A DNA stretch of 52,806 bases, taken from the NCBI GenBank assembly GCA_002412715.1, contig DHVP01000036.1, positions 98,644-151,449 of the forward strand, given 5' to 3'. Shown in pieces: positions 39,189 to 48,576 of the stretch. Position 1 is the first letter of the stretch; the number at the start of each line of letters is the position of its first letter. The notes beneath the pieces were generated by a model. The model was given only the letters and a program-made list of their open reading frames with translations, ran no database searches and was not told where the DNA came from. The position numbers and the translations under genes were made by a program. The stretch is from Deltaproteobacteria bacterium UBA5205. Lineage in GTDB: Bacteria; Desulfobacterota; Syntrophorhabdia; Syntrophorhabdales; Syntrophorhabdaceae.

Positions 39189-42100
39189 AGATCGATGTCG
39201 CCGCGGTGAGAACCTGCCTCAAGTCATTTGACTTCAAGACACTGTTCCGCGAGCACTTGGGGTGGGACAACCACCAGGACAGGCTGAGCATACCGATAGA
39301 CGGCAACGCGATCAATCTGTCTGCCATTGCCGAGAAACGCGGCTTTGTCGCATTTGTCTGCGAGTCCATCCCTGATCGCCCTACGCGCCTTAAGATCGAT
39401 CACCAGGTCACCAAGTATGCTCGCGAGCATTTCATCATCTATACAGACGAGAGTGTCGGCCAACAGGTCTGGCAGTGGGTCCGCCGGGAGCAGGGCAAGC
39501 CCCTATCCAGCCGTGACCACCGCTTCGATACCCGGCAGTCAGGAGAGGCGCTCATCCAGCGGCTCGACCAGATTGTTGTGAGTCTTGATGAAGAGGAGAA
39601 GATCAGCGTCGTCGATATTGCCAGCCGCGCTCGCGCTGCATTCGATGTCGACAAGATTACCAGGAAGTTCTATGACCGCTTCAAGGCTGAACACGCCGCC
39701 TTCTTGAAGCTCGTCAACGGCATTAGGGCAGATGCCGATCTCCAGTGGTACACGTCTCTGATGCTGAACCGGCTCATGTTTGTGTACTTCATCCAGAAGA
39801 AAGGCTTCCTTGACGGCGACACCAATTACCTGCGCAACCGCTTGACAATGGTTCGTCAGATGAGGGGCACGGATCAGTTCCAGTCTTTCTACCGGTACTT
39901 TCTCCTGCGGTTATTCCATGAGGGCCTCGGTAAATCGCCCGATGAACGTGAACTTGACCCGATGATGGAGAAACTACTCGGAAAAGTTCCATACCTCAAC
40001 GGGGGCTTCTTCGAGGTTCACCAACTCGAAGAACAGAACCCCGAACTCGATATTCCCGATAAGGCCTTTGAGAGGCTGTTCGATTTCTTCGATGAGTACA
40101 GCTGGCACTTGGATGAGCGTCCTCTTCGTGCCGACAATGAGATCAATCCCGACGTCGTCGGCTACATCTTCGAGAAATACGTGAATCAGAAACAGATGGG
40201 GGCTTACTACACCAAAGAAGATATCACCGAGTACATCTCCAAGAATACCGTTATCCCTTTCCTGTTTGATGCGGCCCGGAAAAAATGCTCCGTGGCTTTC
40301 ACACCGAACAGCGCGATGTGGCGACTCCTCCGCGACGACCCCGACCGGTATATCTACCAGGCCGTCCGCGAAGGGGTCATCGACAAAAAAGGTAACGTGA
40401 TGGCCCTTCCCGAAGACATCGAAACAGGAATCAGGGAGGTTGCCAGGCGCGACAGATGGAACCGACCTGCCGCGGCCCCATACGCACTGCCCACCGAGAC
40501 GTGGCGCGAACATGTAGCCCGGCGCCAACGGTGCCTTGAGATTCGCGAGAAACTCCTTAAAGGCGAAGTTCACGAGATCAACGACCTTATCACGCTGAAT
40601 CTCGACATCTGGCAATTTGCCCGGGACGCTATCGTCAATGCAGAAGGCCCTGAACTACTCCGGGCTTTCTGGCACACCATCGAAAAGGTTACCATCCTCG
40701 ACCCGACCTGCGGCTCAGGTGCCTTTCTCTTCGCAGCTCTCCGCATCCTGGAAACGCTTTATGGCGACTGTATGGAGCGCATGGAGCAGTTCATCGAAGA
40801 CATAGCAGACAAGCCTCACCACCCTGAGCAATACAGTGACTTCAAGAAGGTCCGCGCCCAGATCGGCCGGCATCCCAACGAGCGCTACTTCATTCTCAAG
40901 TCCATCATAATCAACAACCTCTTCGGCGTGGACATCATGGAAGAGGCCGTCGAGATATGCAAGCTCCGTCTCTTCCTCAAGCTCGTCGCCCAGGTTGAGA
41001 CCGTTGAGCAGATCGAACCGTTGCCCGACATCGACTTCAACATCCGCGCGGGAAACACCCTTGTCGGCTACGCCACCGTGGACCAGGCCAGAAAAGCATT
41101 CGTTGAGGGCAAGAAAGGACAGGGCCTGCTCATGCTGGGTGACAAGGCCGAGGCCTTCAAGCGCTTCGAAGAAAGCGTCGAACTTGTTGACAGGGCCTTC
41201 CAGCAATTCCGCGCCCAGCAGACGATGTACGGGGGCAACGTTACCCACGCGGACAAGCAGGAACTCCGTAGCCGCTTGGCAAAGGTCGACGCAGAACTTG
41301 ACCGATATCTGGCCGGGGAATACGGCGTGAAAGTGGAGAAGCAAAAGGGCTTTGAGGCGTGGAAGGCCAGCCACCAACCGTTTCATTGGTTCGTCGAGTT
41401 CTACGGCATCATGCACGTAGGCGGGTTTGATGTGATTATCGGGAATCCGCCGTATGTGGAACTGAAGGTCTTGAGAAGCTACCGTATGCAAGGATACGAC
41501 TGCGAAAGCGCAGGAAACATCTATGCTTTGATGTTGGAGCGGGCTTTCAGCCTTGAAGGAAAGGCAAGTCGCATGGGGTTCATTGTCCCCGTTTCGTCAA
41601 TTTCAACGGACAGATACGAATCGTTACAGAAACTATTATCTACCCAGCTACTTTATTACAGCTCTTTTGATGACCGACCCTCCCGTCTTTTTGAAGGGCT
41701 GGAACACATTCGTTTAACCATTCACCTACTTGGATCTCCTCAAGAAAGGATAGTCTCCTATTCAACCTGTTACAACAAATGGAATTCCGAAGAAAGAGGG
41801 TCGTTGTTCCAGCTCTTGACGTACGCTGCCGCCAAGCCTGCGTTCGTAGCCGCAACCATGCCTAAGTTATGCAACCGTATTGAGGAAAGCATTATCGAAA
41901 AACTCAGTTTGGACAAAAGGCAGCTCTCTCACTTCTATTCGAAGAACGGTAACCACCGGATCTATTACTCTCGGAAAGTCGGTTATTTTCTGCAAGTTCT
42001 TGATTTTGTCCCAGAAGTTCTGGATGGCTCCGGAAAAATAAGGCCCCCTAGCGAGTTCAAGGAACTTGCCTTTGACGATCAAATCCTTGCCAAGGCAGCC

Positions 42101-42487
42101 TTGGCATGTCTCAATGCAAACTTGTTCTATTGGGTCATCACTGTCTTTTCTGACTGCAGGCACGTAAACAAACGCGAGATTGACTCGCTGCCTGTTGACC
42201 TGAGACGCTTGACACAAGGAAAACTCGGTCACGGTCTCGAAAGACTTTCGCTGAACCTCATGCGTGAACTCGACGAGAATTCTGAGCGCCGGTCTATGCA
42301 GTTCAGCCATGACAATCTGACTGTTCAGTGTATTATACCCAAGCTCTCAAAACGGACCGTTGACGAAATCGACAGGGCTCTCTCCCAGCACTACGGCTTC
42401 ACCGACGAGGAACTCGACTTCATCATCAACTACGACATTAAGTACCGCATGGGCACCGAGGGCGCAGAAGTGAATGAGGAGGAATAG
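39185..42487 (+). CDS. Eco57I-type N6-adenine DNA methyltransferase
   Basis: The 1100-aa protein has an N-terminal region typical of large defence methylases (FDFKTLFREHLGW...AEKRGFVAFVC) and a gamma-class N6-adenine methyltransferase core: SAM-binding DPTCGSGAF near residues 506-514 and catalytic NPPY near 754-757. The C-terminal part is a target-recognition region (FVPEVLDG...ACLNANLFYWVITVFSDCRHVN...I). It resembles Eco57I-like and PglX-like enzymes that mark self DNA. It overlaps the helicase gene by 4 bp and ends 3 bp before the ATPase gene. A PD-ExK nuclease motif at its N-terminus cannot be ruled out, but none is clear. Confidence 0.9.
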   Translation: MKIDVAAVRTCLKSFDFKTLFREHLGWDNHQDRLSIPIDGNAINLSAIAEKRGFVAFVCESIPDRPTRLKIDHQVTKYAREHFIIYTDESVGQQVWQWVRREQGKPLSSRDHRFDTRQSGEALIQRLDQIVVSLDEEEKISVVDIASRARAAFDVDKITRKFYDRFKAEHAAFLKLVNGIRADADLQWYTSLMLNRLMFVYFIQKKGFLDGDTNYLRNRLTMVRQMRGTDQFQSFYRYFLLRLFHEGLGKSPDERELDPMMEKLLGKVPYLNGGFFEVHQLEEQNPELDIPDKAFERLFDFFDEYSWHLDERPLRADNEINPDVVGYIFEKYVNQKQMGAYYTKEDITEYISKNTVIPFLFDAARKKCSVAFTPNSAMWRLLRDDPDRYIYQAVREGVIDKKGNVMALPEDIETGIREVARRDRWNRPAAAPYALPTETWREHVARRQRCLEIREKLLKGEVHEINDLITLNLDIWQFARDAIVNAEGPELLRAFWHTIEKVTILDPTCGSGAFLFAALRILETLYGDCMERMEQFIEDIADKPHHPEQYSDFKKVRAQIGRHPNERYFILKSIIINNLFGVDIMEEAVEICKLRLFLKLVAQVETVEQIEPLPDIDFNIRAGNTLVGYATVDQARKAFVEGKKGQGLLMLGDKAEAFKRFEESVELVDRAFQQFRAQQTMYGGNVTHADKQELRSRLAKVDAELDRYLAGEYGVKVEKQKGFEAWKASHQPFHWFVEFYGIMHVGGFDVIIGNPPYVELKVLRSYRMQGYDCESAGNIYALMLERAFSLEGKASRMGFIVPVSSISTDRYESLQKLLSTQLLYYSSFDDRPSRLFEGLEHIRLTIHLLGSPQERIVSYSTCYNKWNSEERGSLFQLLTYAAAKPAFVAATMPKLCNRIEESIIEKLSLDKRQLSHFYSKNGNHRIYYSRKVGYFLQVLDFVPEVLDGSGKIRPPSEFKELAFDDQILAKAALACLNANLFYWVITVFSDCRHVNKREIDSLPVDLRRLTQGKLGHGLERLSLNLMRELDENSERRSMQFSHDNLTVQCIIPKLSKRTVDEIDRALSQHYGFTDEELDFIINYDIKYRMGTEGAEVNEEE

Positions 42488-42490
42488 CGA

Positions 42491-44272
42491 ATGAAACTCG
42501 TCCAGCTGTCCATCCATAATTTCCGGGGTATTCACAGTGCGTCGTTGAATTTTTTCGACTACAATCTGCTCGTTGGGCCTAACAATGCAGGCAAGAGCAC
42601 GGTCATCGACGCAATTCGTGTGTTTTATGAGAAGGATGGGTTCAAGTTCAGGCCGGACCGCGACGTCCCCTTTATAGTCGGAGCGGATCAGGATTCGTGG
42701 TTGGAGCTTCTCTTCAGTCTTAGCAACGCGGAAGATTCCTCGCTGGCCGATGATTACCGGCAAGATGACAAGACGTTGCGTGTCAAGAAGTTCCTGAAAA
42801 TCGGTGACAAGAACAGGGATGGTTCGATCTTTGCTTACAAGAATGACGGCAACTTGTCCGCTGAGCCGTTCTACGGTGCGAAGAATGTCCAGAGCGGCAA
42901 ATTCGGCGATATCGTGTTCATCCCGGCGGTCAGCAAGATTGATGAGCACACAAAACTAAGCGGTCCTTCGGCTCTGCGCGATTTGCTTACCAACGTTCTT
43001 GAAGCCGTCGTGGCTTCGAGCGCCTCGTACGAGAAGTTTTCCAAAGATTTCGAGGCGTTCGCACAAGGTGTAAAGGCAGAGAGGACAGACGATGGCAGGT
43101 CTCTGGCAGGCCTGGAAGCTGATTTAGGTGCGCTCCTTGAATCGTGGGACACCGCTTTTCTACTTGAAATGAATTCCCCTTCAGTAGCCGACATCATCAA
43201 AACGCTACTGTCATATCAGTGCATAGACAAGGCACACGGCAAGGCTTTGGCTGCAGATCAGTTCGGTTCCGGCTTTCAAAGGCATTTCATCTACTCGCTT
43301 ATACAGATCGGGGCAAAATACGTCGGCAAGAAACCCTCGAAAAAGACAAAGGACTTTGTCCCCTCCATGACGTTGATTTTGTTCGAAGAGCCAGAGGCGT
43401 TTCTCCACCCACCGCAACAGGAGAACCTAGCCCAAAGCCTGACTAAGCTGGCAAACAACCCTGATCAGCAGGTCATTTGCTCTACCCATTCATCGCACTT
43501 TGTCAGCCGCAATGCCGCGCACATTCCCGCCATTGCATGTCTGAAACGGGATAGCGGCCTCGTTTCCGCCTTCCAGATCGACACCAAGTCCTGGGACGAG
43601 ATCGTGGATGCCAACCAGGCCATGAACAAGATAGCCGTCAAATGGCCGAAACTCAAAGCGCGACTTGAGGCTGACGACTTGAGGCCGGAAATGGAGGCCG
43701 TGAAATACTTCCTATGGTTGAACCCGGACCGCTGTGGGATGTTTTTTGCTAACCATGTCCTCATCGTTGAAGGACCGAGCGAACAGTCATTCATCAACAA
43801 ACTATTGGGTGACGGCAACATCAAGCGACCATCGGATGGGCTTTACGTGTTGGACAGCATAGGCAAGTTCAACATGCATCGCTTTATGAATCTCTTGACT
43901 GCGCTGGGTATCCAACATTCGGTGATCCACGATGACGACAACAGCAAGGATGAGCATGCCGAGATCAATCAGCTCATCCAAGACTCAAAAAGCGTCCTTA
44001 CGACCGCCGTGTGCCCCGTAACTGGTGACCTCGAAGCGCTTCTCGAAGTCTCGAAGCCGAAGTCGGATCACCGGAAGCCGCAGCATTTACTTTTCCTGCA
44101 TGAAACGGGACAGATTACTGCGGATAGACTTCGAGCCTTTTGCGTCCTTGTGGAGGGCTGTCTGCCAAAGCCCCCCAAAGAACAGAAACCGGAGAGATGG
44201 ATGAAACCGTCAGAAGCGGGTAAAGGCGAGATCGTCATCTACCAATGGGAAGACGGCAAAGCCGAAGGATAA
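42491..44272 (+). CDS. OLD-like ATPase with TOPRIM nuclease domain
   Basis: The 593-aa protein starts with an SMC/ABC-type ATPase: Walker A GPNNAGKS (29-36), a GSGFQRHFIYSLIQI signature region, Walker B LILFEEPEAFLHPPQ and STHSSHF. A C-terminal TOPRIM domain begins at HVLIVEGPSEQSFINKLL (about 423-440), with the catalytic Glu and a later HDDDN cluster as metal ligands. This is the layout of OLD (overcoming lysogenisation defect) family nucleases, which cut or nick DNA after ATP-driven dimerisation. It lies directly after the methylase, with GAGGAGG in the end of that gene as its ribosome site. Confidence 0.88.
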   Translation: MKLVQLSIHNFRGIHSASLNFFDYNLLVGPNNAGKSTVIDAIRVFYEKDGFKFRPDRDVPFIVGADQDSWLELLFSLSNAEDSSLADDYRQDDKTLRVKKFLKIGDKNRDGSIFAYKNDGNLSAEPFYGAKNVQSGKFGDIVFIPAVSKIDEHTKLSGPSALRDLLTNVLEAVVASSASYEKFSKDFEAFAQGVKAERTDDGRSLAGLEADLGALLESWDTAFLLEMNSPSVADIIKTLLSYQCIDKAHGKALAADQFGSGFQRHFIYSLIQIGAKYVGKKPSKKTKDFVPSMTLILFEEPEAFLHPPQQENLAQSLTKLANNPDQQVICSTHSSHFVSRNAAHIPAIACLKRDSGLVSAFQIDTKSWDEIVDANQAMNKIAVKWPKLKARLEADDLRPEMEAVKYFLWLNPDRCGMFFANHVLIVEGPSEQSFINKLLGDGNIKRPSDGLYVLDSIGKFNMHRFMNLLTALGIQHSVIHDDDNSKDEHAEINQLIQDSKSVLTTAVCPVTGDLEALLEVSKPKSDHRKPQHLLFLHETGQITADRLRAFCVLVEGCLPKPPKEQKPERWMKPSEAGKGEIVIYQWEDGKAEG

Positions 44273-44285
44273 AGAGGGAGGATGA

Positions 44286-45215
44286 ATGGCGGTTCCCGAT
44301 TATCAAAGTGTGATGCTTCCGCTCCTTAAATACGCAGCAAATCGGAAAGGAGAAATCTCTACCGGCCAAGCAGCCGATGCGCTGGCAATTTCCCTTGATT
44401 TGTCCGAAGAAGACCTCAAACAGATGCTTCCCAGTGGCATTTCGACAACATTTCTTAACCGGGTAGGGTGGGCCGCCACATACATGAAGAAAGCCGGACT
44501 CCTGGAGGCTACCCGTCGAGGCTTTTACCGCATAGCTGATCGCGGTCTCAATTTGTTAAAAACAAACCCTCAGACCATCAATGTAAAACTTCTTACCCAG
44601 TATCCGGAGTTTCAGGAGTTTCAAAACCTCAAAGGCACCCGAAGTGGAGACAAATCAAAAGAGTCGGCAGGGGTCTTTGACTTTACAAATATCACCCCCT
44701 CAGAAGCTCTCGAGAGGGCCTACGAAAACCTTCGCGATGAACTCACCGATGACCTTCTAAAGAGACTGAAGCAGATCAAACCGACATTTTTTGAACGTAT
44801 CGTTGTAGACCTCTTGGTGAAGATGGGTTACGGTGGGTCCCGTGCCGACGCCGGTAAGGCTATAGGCAAAAGCGGTGACGGCGGTATCGATGGTATTATC
44901 AAAGAAGATAAGCTAGGCCTCGATGTAGTTTACATTCAGGCAAAGCGCTGGGATAGCAATTCGGTTGGCCGACCCGACGTTATGCAGTTCGCCGGAGCAC
45001 TGCAAGCCCAGAAGGCCAACAAGGGAATATTCATTACGACATCACGGTTCACGGACGAGGCGACAAATTATGTGGCCCGTATCGGCAGCAAGATAGTCCT
45101 GATTGATGGCGAACAACTGGCGGAACTGATGATTGAGAATGATGTTGGCGTATCAACGGTAGGTTTGTATCCCGTAAAGAAGATTGATTCTGACTATTTC
45201 GATGAAGGCATTTAG
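44286..45215 (+). CDS. Mrr-type restriction endonuclease
   Basis: The 309-aa protein has the two-domain layout of E. coli Mrr: an N-terminal winged-helix domain (residues 5-92, PLLKYAANRKGEIST, TRRGFYRIADRG) and a C-terminal PD-(D/E)xK nuclease domain. The active site is Glu170 (FFERIVVDLL), Asp202 (GDGGIDGII) and Gln218-x-Lys220 (YIQAKRW). Mrr enzymes cut DNA with particular methylation patterns. It starts 13 bp after the ATPase gene, so it should be part of the operon. Its presence beside a methylase implies that its target is a foreign methylation pattern, or that it is guided or controlled by the other operon proteins. Confidence 0.93.
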   Translation: MAVPDYQSVMLPLLKYAANRKGEISTGQAADALAISLDLSEEDLKQMLPSGISTTFLNRVGWAATYMKKAGLLEATRRGFYRIADRGLNLLKTNPQTINVKLLTQYPEFQEFQNLKGTRSGDKSKESAGVFDFTNITPSEALERAYENLRDELTDDLLKRLKQIKPTFFERIVVDLLVKMGYGGSRADAGKAIGKSGDGGIDGIIKEDKLGLDVVYIQAKRWDSNSVGRPDVMQFAGALQAQKANKGIFITTSRFTDEATNYVARIGSKIVLIDGEQLAELMIENDVGVSTVGLYPVKKIDSDYFDEGI

Positions 45216-45267
45216 CTGTTAAAGACGCTTGGAGCGTTGAAGTAAGAAGGATCAGGGAGAGTTATCT

Positions 45268-46272
45268 ATGTCAGCTTTGAGCGATTACAATCTTGTTTTA
45301 CCGCAGATACCCAGCGAAGAGGAATGGATTGAATACATTGAGAGCCTTGAAAGCCGAGAAAGAGATATTCCCACTTTGCGTGCCAAAGGCTACAATCTTC
45401 TGACCAATTTCAATGAAATAACCGCCACGTATGAGAGAGTTGGCTGGTTAAGTCTGTGGGCCAAGGTCATGGCGGCGCTCGAATCGATAGTCCCTGCATT
45501 GCATTCTGGTTCCAACCTGATTCTTCAATCATTGTCAAGAGCCACCTTTGAATGGATACAACACCAATTGGCCATTACTGATCCCGTTCATGACCTTCTT
45601 GAAAACAAGCAAGCCAATAGGAAAGTTGTAATGACGGACTATGCATATCGAAGCGTAGTTGATAGACTGCGGGCATACATGGCATGGTGTCTTTGGTCAG
45701 ACAGAAACTACTACCGCGAGCTTATCGATCCCGGGACTCAGAAGAATATTTGGAATCCTGGACCGGCTCGGGAGATTTACAGGAATACTGAAAAATTACA
45801 GTGCTATGAAAGGTTTTACGGTCCACTCGATTCGGAAATTGATGAGAACAAATTGAAACAGGGTCGAAGAAATATGGAAGCATTATGCCGGGAAAAAATA
45901 CGACGCATCGATGACTGGCTCGGAGATATTAAGATCCAGCGTTGGTCCAAAAAATTAGAGGAGAATAATGGGTCTCGAACATTTCCATTTTTCAGCCTCT
46001 TCGGGAATGACAACAAAATAACAAAAAGGCTGAAGAAATACCAACTCAGATTTGCATATGCAAGTTATTCGGAGGGTTCAATGGCCCTGCACGGATCAAC
46101 TATCGAACAGTCTATGTTTATCGGTGATTCCGTAATTTCTCCCAAGATTCAGGTCAGCGACCAAGTTGAGGAGAGTCTCCTTGAAACAGTTCTTTTTAAC
46201 TGCAATCATATACTCGTTGCTCTTGCGATTATTGATCAATTAATTCTGAAAAAACCCGAGCTTAGAAAATAG
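45268..46272 (+). CDS. 334-aa protein of unknown function (DUF5677-like?)
   Basis: The soluble, helical protein has no motif I can assign firmly. A late segment KKYQLRFAYASYSEGSMALHGS and the following hydrophobic helix (SLLETVLFNCNHILVALAII) loosely resemble DUF5677-type or HEPN-like defence proteins. The N-terminal part has ALESIVPALHSGSNLILQSL and repeated Trp residues (FEWIQHQLAITD, YMAWCLWSD). It follows the nuclease gene by 52 bp in the same direction, close enough to be the fifth operon gene. The codon use is more AT-rich than in the four genes before it. Confidence 0.7.
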   Translation: MSALSDYNLVLPQIPSEEEWIEYIESLESRERDIPTLRAKGYNLLTNFNEITATYERVGWLSLWAKVMAALESIVPALHSGSNLILQSLSRATFEWIQHQLAITDPVHDLLENKQANRKVVMTDYAYRSVVDRLRAYMAWCLWSDRNYYRELIDPGTQKNIWNPGPAREIYRNTEKLQCYERFYGPLDSEIDENKLKQGRRNMEALCREKIRRIDDWLGDIKIQRWSKKLEENNGSRTFPFFSLFGNDNKITKRLKKYQLRFAYASYSEGSMALHGSTIEQSMFIGDSVISPKIQVSDQVEESLLETVLFNCNHILVALAIIDQLILKKPELRK

Positions 46273-46516
46273 GATGCGGAGCATTGCAAAACTTCATAAT
46301 AAGGAAACGTGGTTGATTGTCGAAAAATTGATGCTCAATGCCAATCCAAGGTCCTAATTGTGATATGCGAGATTGGGGTAGAGTGTTGGACGCTCGAAGT
46401 CCTGTCCAATCATGCTCTCGCACAAGCGTTTGATTGTCAAGAGTACTCGATGGGCGGTCGCCATCGCCGGGATTATTATTAAGAATGCTATTTCGGATGG
46501 ATAGGAGGTAGTTGTC

Positions 46517-47659
46517 TTGCCAAATGTAACGACGCAACAGCATTTTCGCGTTCCTCACGCTCTGAGTCTTTTGATTGCCCATAATAAGCGGGCACAGGCA
46601 CTGAAATTCTTAGACAAACTCATTGGGTCCGATTACGGTATTTTCGGAGCAGACTCGCAGATTCTTAACGACCGGCAGGCAGCCCTTCAGTTCAAAATAG
46701 ATCTGTTACTTGAATGGAATCGATACAGCGAGGCGCTTGCGTGGTTGTGCCTTGAAACCGAGATTAATCCCAACAATGTGTACGCGCAGGCATTGAAGGA
46801 AAGATTGAAAAGAAGCCTGCATATTGACGATCTTCATAGACGGCAGTTTGAGCCTGTTCGTTCTGGCAGAAAATGTGCCGCAGACGGCGGGGCTTTTAAT
46901 TGGGAAGGTGTTGCTGGCATGAGAGAGCTTAAACTGACGCTCGAAAATGATATTATCATGCCTTTTCTCGAGCCTGACATTTACAATAAATACAGGGTGC
47001 CGCTCCCTAACGGTATCCTGTTTTATGGCCCACCGGGTTGCGGCAAGACTTTTATCGCGCGAAAACTGGCTACAATTCTGAATTACAACTTCATTGAATT
47101 GAAACCATCCGATCTGGCAAGCATTTATGTACACGGTACCCAAGGGAAGATAGGCGATATCTTCCGAGAAGCCGGAGGTGAACAACAGACAATCCTGTTT
47201 TTCGATGAGATTGATGCTTTCATCCCTAGTAGGGAACAGGGAATAGGCCATCATTATAGCGCAGAGGTAAATGAATTCCTGGTGCAAATGAATGAATGCG
47301 CGAAAAGGGGTGTTATGGTAATCGGCGCAACGAATTATCTGAGTCACGTTGATGGGGCCGTAAAAAGACCTGGCCGTTTTGACAAAAAAATTTATATCGG
47401 AACGCCGGATCTGGAGGCAAGAGTGGAAGCCATTAAATTGTACATGAAAGACCGGCCACAGGAGAAGATTGAATATTTTAGCATTCTCAGTGACAAAGAC
47501 TTATACTCTTACGCCGATTTGGAGCTGGTTGTTAATGAGGCTGCACGGAAAGCCTTACGGTACCGTGAGCCCGTTACAAGGGAATACCTCGAGGCGGCGT
47601 TTGGAGCCATATCCGCATCAATTACAAAACAAATGATTACAGAGATGTCAAAAGAGTAA
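46517..47659 (+). CDS. TPR-like domain plus AAA+ ATPase
   Basis: The 380-aa protein starts at a TTG that has AGGAGGT seven bases upstream. Residues 8-100 form helical TPR-like pairs (ALKFLDKLIG, YSEALAWLCLETEINPNN). Residues 125-370 are a classic AAA+ module like FtsH/Cdc48: WEGVAGMRELK, Walker A GPPGCGKT (171-178), Walker B LFFDEIDAF (227-235), RPGRFDKKIY second region of homology, and a final helical lid. There is no protease or membrane anchor. It may remodel a protein complex. The 245-bp gap from the upstream gene suggests its own promoter. Related TPR-AAA+ genes occur in defence islands, from memory. Confidence 0.88.
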   Translation: MPNVTTQQHFRVPHALSLLIAHNKRAQALKFLDKLIGSDYGIFGADSQILNDRQAALQFKIDLLLEWNRYSEALAWLCLETEINPNNVYAQALKERLKRSLHIDDLHRRQFEPVRSGRKCAADGGAFNWEGVAGMRELKLTLENDIIMPFLEPDIYNKYRVPLPNGILFYGPPGCGKTFIARKLATILNYNFIELKPSDLASIYVHGTQGKIGDIFREAGGEQQTILFFDEIDAFIPSREQGIGHHYSAEVNEFLVQMNECAKRGVMVIGATNYLSHVDGAVKRPGRFDKKIYIGTPDLEARVEAIKLYMKDRPQEKIEYFSILSDKDLYSYADLELVVNEAARKALRYREPVTREYLEAAFGAISASITKQMITEMSKE

Positions 47660-47738
47660 CAAGAGAACCGCGGCATTGTGGGTGAGTTACAAAACCTGAA
47701 ACGAAAACGGATCACAACAAGCGGATTCCATCCACCCA

Positions 47739-48425
47739 TCAACCCCTCAAAAACTGCGAAATCCTCCCATTGTTACTGCCAGAAGGATGAGGAAGAAAAA
47801 TAAGCTCCTTATCCTCCGCCTCAAGCACCTGCCTAACATTTCTCCCACCAAGAACAGGTTCACAGACAGCTACCTTCCCCTTGCTGCCGAAAATAACAAC
47901 CTTCTCCAGCCTCCGAAAGCCCGGATTAAGGATATCTTCCAAAAATCGATGAGTCAGGCAAAGCCTCGTGCAAGCATAATCCAACGGCTGAAACTCATTA
48001 GAACGCCCCGCCCCCTCCCTAAGTGCTGCACACTTAACCAAAGACGTAGTAAAAAACGAAGGACTGCGATTAAAATCAAAATCATCAGGAATCTCCACGT
48101 CCAAAAAATAATCGATACCAATCTTCCGGAGCATCCTCGCAATATTCCTGGACATCCTCCGAAAACCCGAAACATTAGCCGCCTCACCAAAAGGCAGACC
48201 CCCGTTATAGCCATCAATAAGTGCTCGCAACTGCGTATAGCCCGGACAGAGGCCAACCAAAGCAACCCGCGGATTAACCGCACCATTCCCAACAATACTG
48301 AAGTACAAGACCCTGTCACCCTCCCTGCAAATCACCAAATCCTCCTCCCTCAAACGTCCCACACGCGGAATAGTGACTGTCCTACCCCCACAATACATCC
48401 CGCAAAAATCAGAGCTCCTAGGCAT
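47739..48425 (-). CDS. uracil-DNA-glycosylase-superfamily-like protein
   Basis: The 228-aa protein has the two motifs of the UDG fold: VGLCPG (57-62, the water-activating loop region) and LPHPSGSN (211-218, the motif that intercalates into DNA). Between them SFFTTSLVKCAAL is the usual 'TNLVKC' strand. The N-terminus has Cys8 and Cys12, which with later Cys could bind a cluster or zinc. It may excise modified bases, as phage-defence glycosylases do, or be a repair protein. The ATG at 48425 (GAGGGGGTG upstream) was chosen over a start 21 codons earlier. It is divergent from the DUF4209 gene and converges with the ATPase gene. Its coding strand is strikingly G/T-rich. Confidence 0.72.
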   Translation of the reverse strand: MPRSSDFCGMYCGGRTVTIPRVGRLREEDLVICREGDRVLYFSIVGNGAVNPRVALVGLCPGYTQLRALIDGYNGGLPFGEAANVSGFRRMSRNIARMLRKIGIDYFLDVEIPDDFDFNRSPSFFTTSLVKCAALREGAGRSNEFQPLDYACTRLCLTHRFLEDILNPGFRRLEKVVIFGSKGKVAVCEPVLGGRNVRQVLEAEDKELIFLPHPSGSNNGRISQFLRG

Positions 48426-48576
48426 AAAAGACACCCCCTCAAAAACACTATAACAAACACAGGACAAACAAACACACTTAAAACCCACCGGACCGACAAA
48501 AATGGAAGAAAAGACCGGTAGTCAATCAATGAAAATATTCATATAATAAAAGCAAACGCCAAATGTCAGAGGAAGA

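Noticed and set aside
35796..45215. Known BREX or DISARM system
   Set aside because: The pglZ/brxC genes of BREX and the DUF1998 helicase (drmA/drmB) of DISARM are absent; only generic parts are shared.
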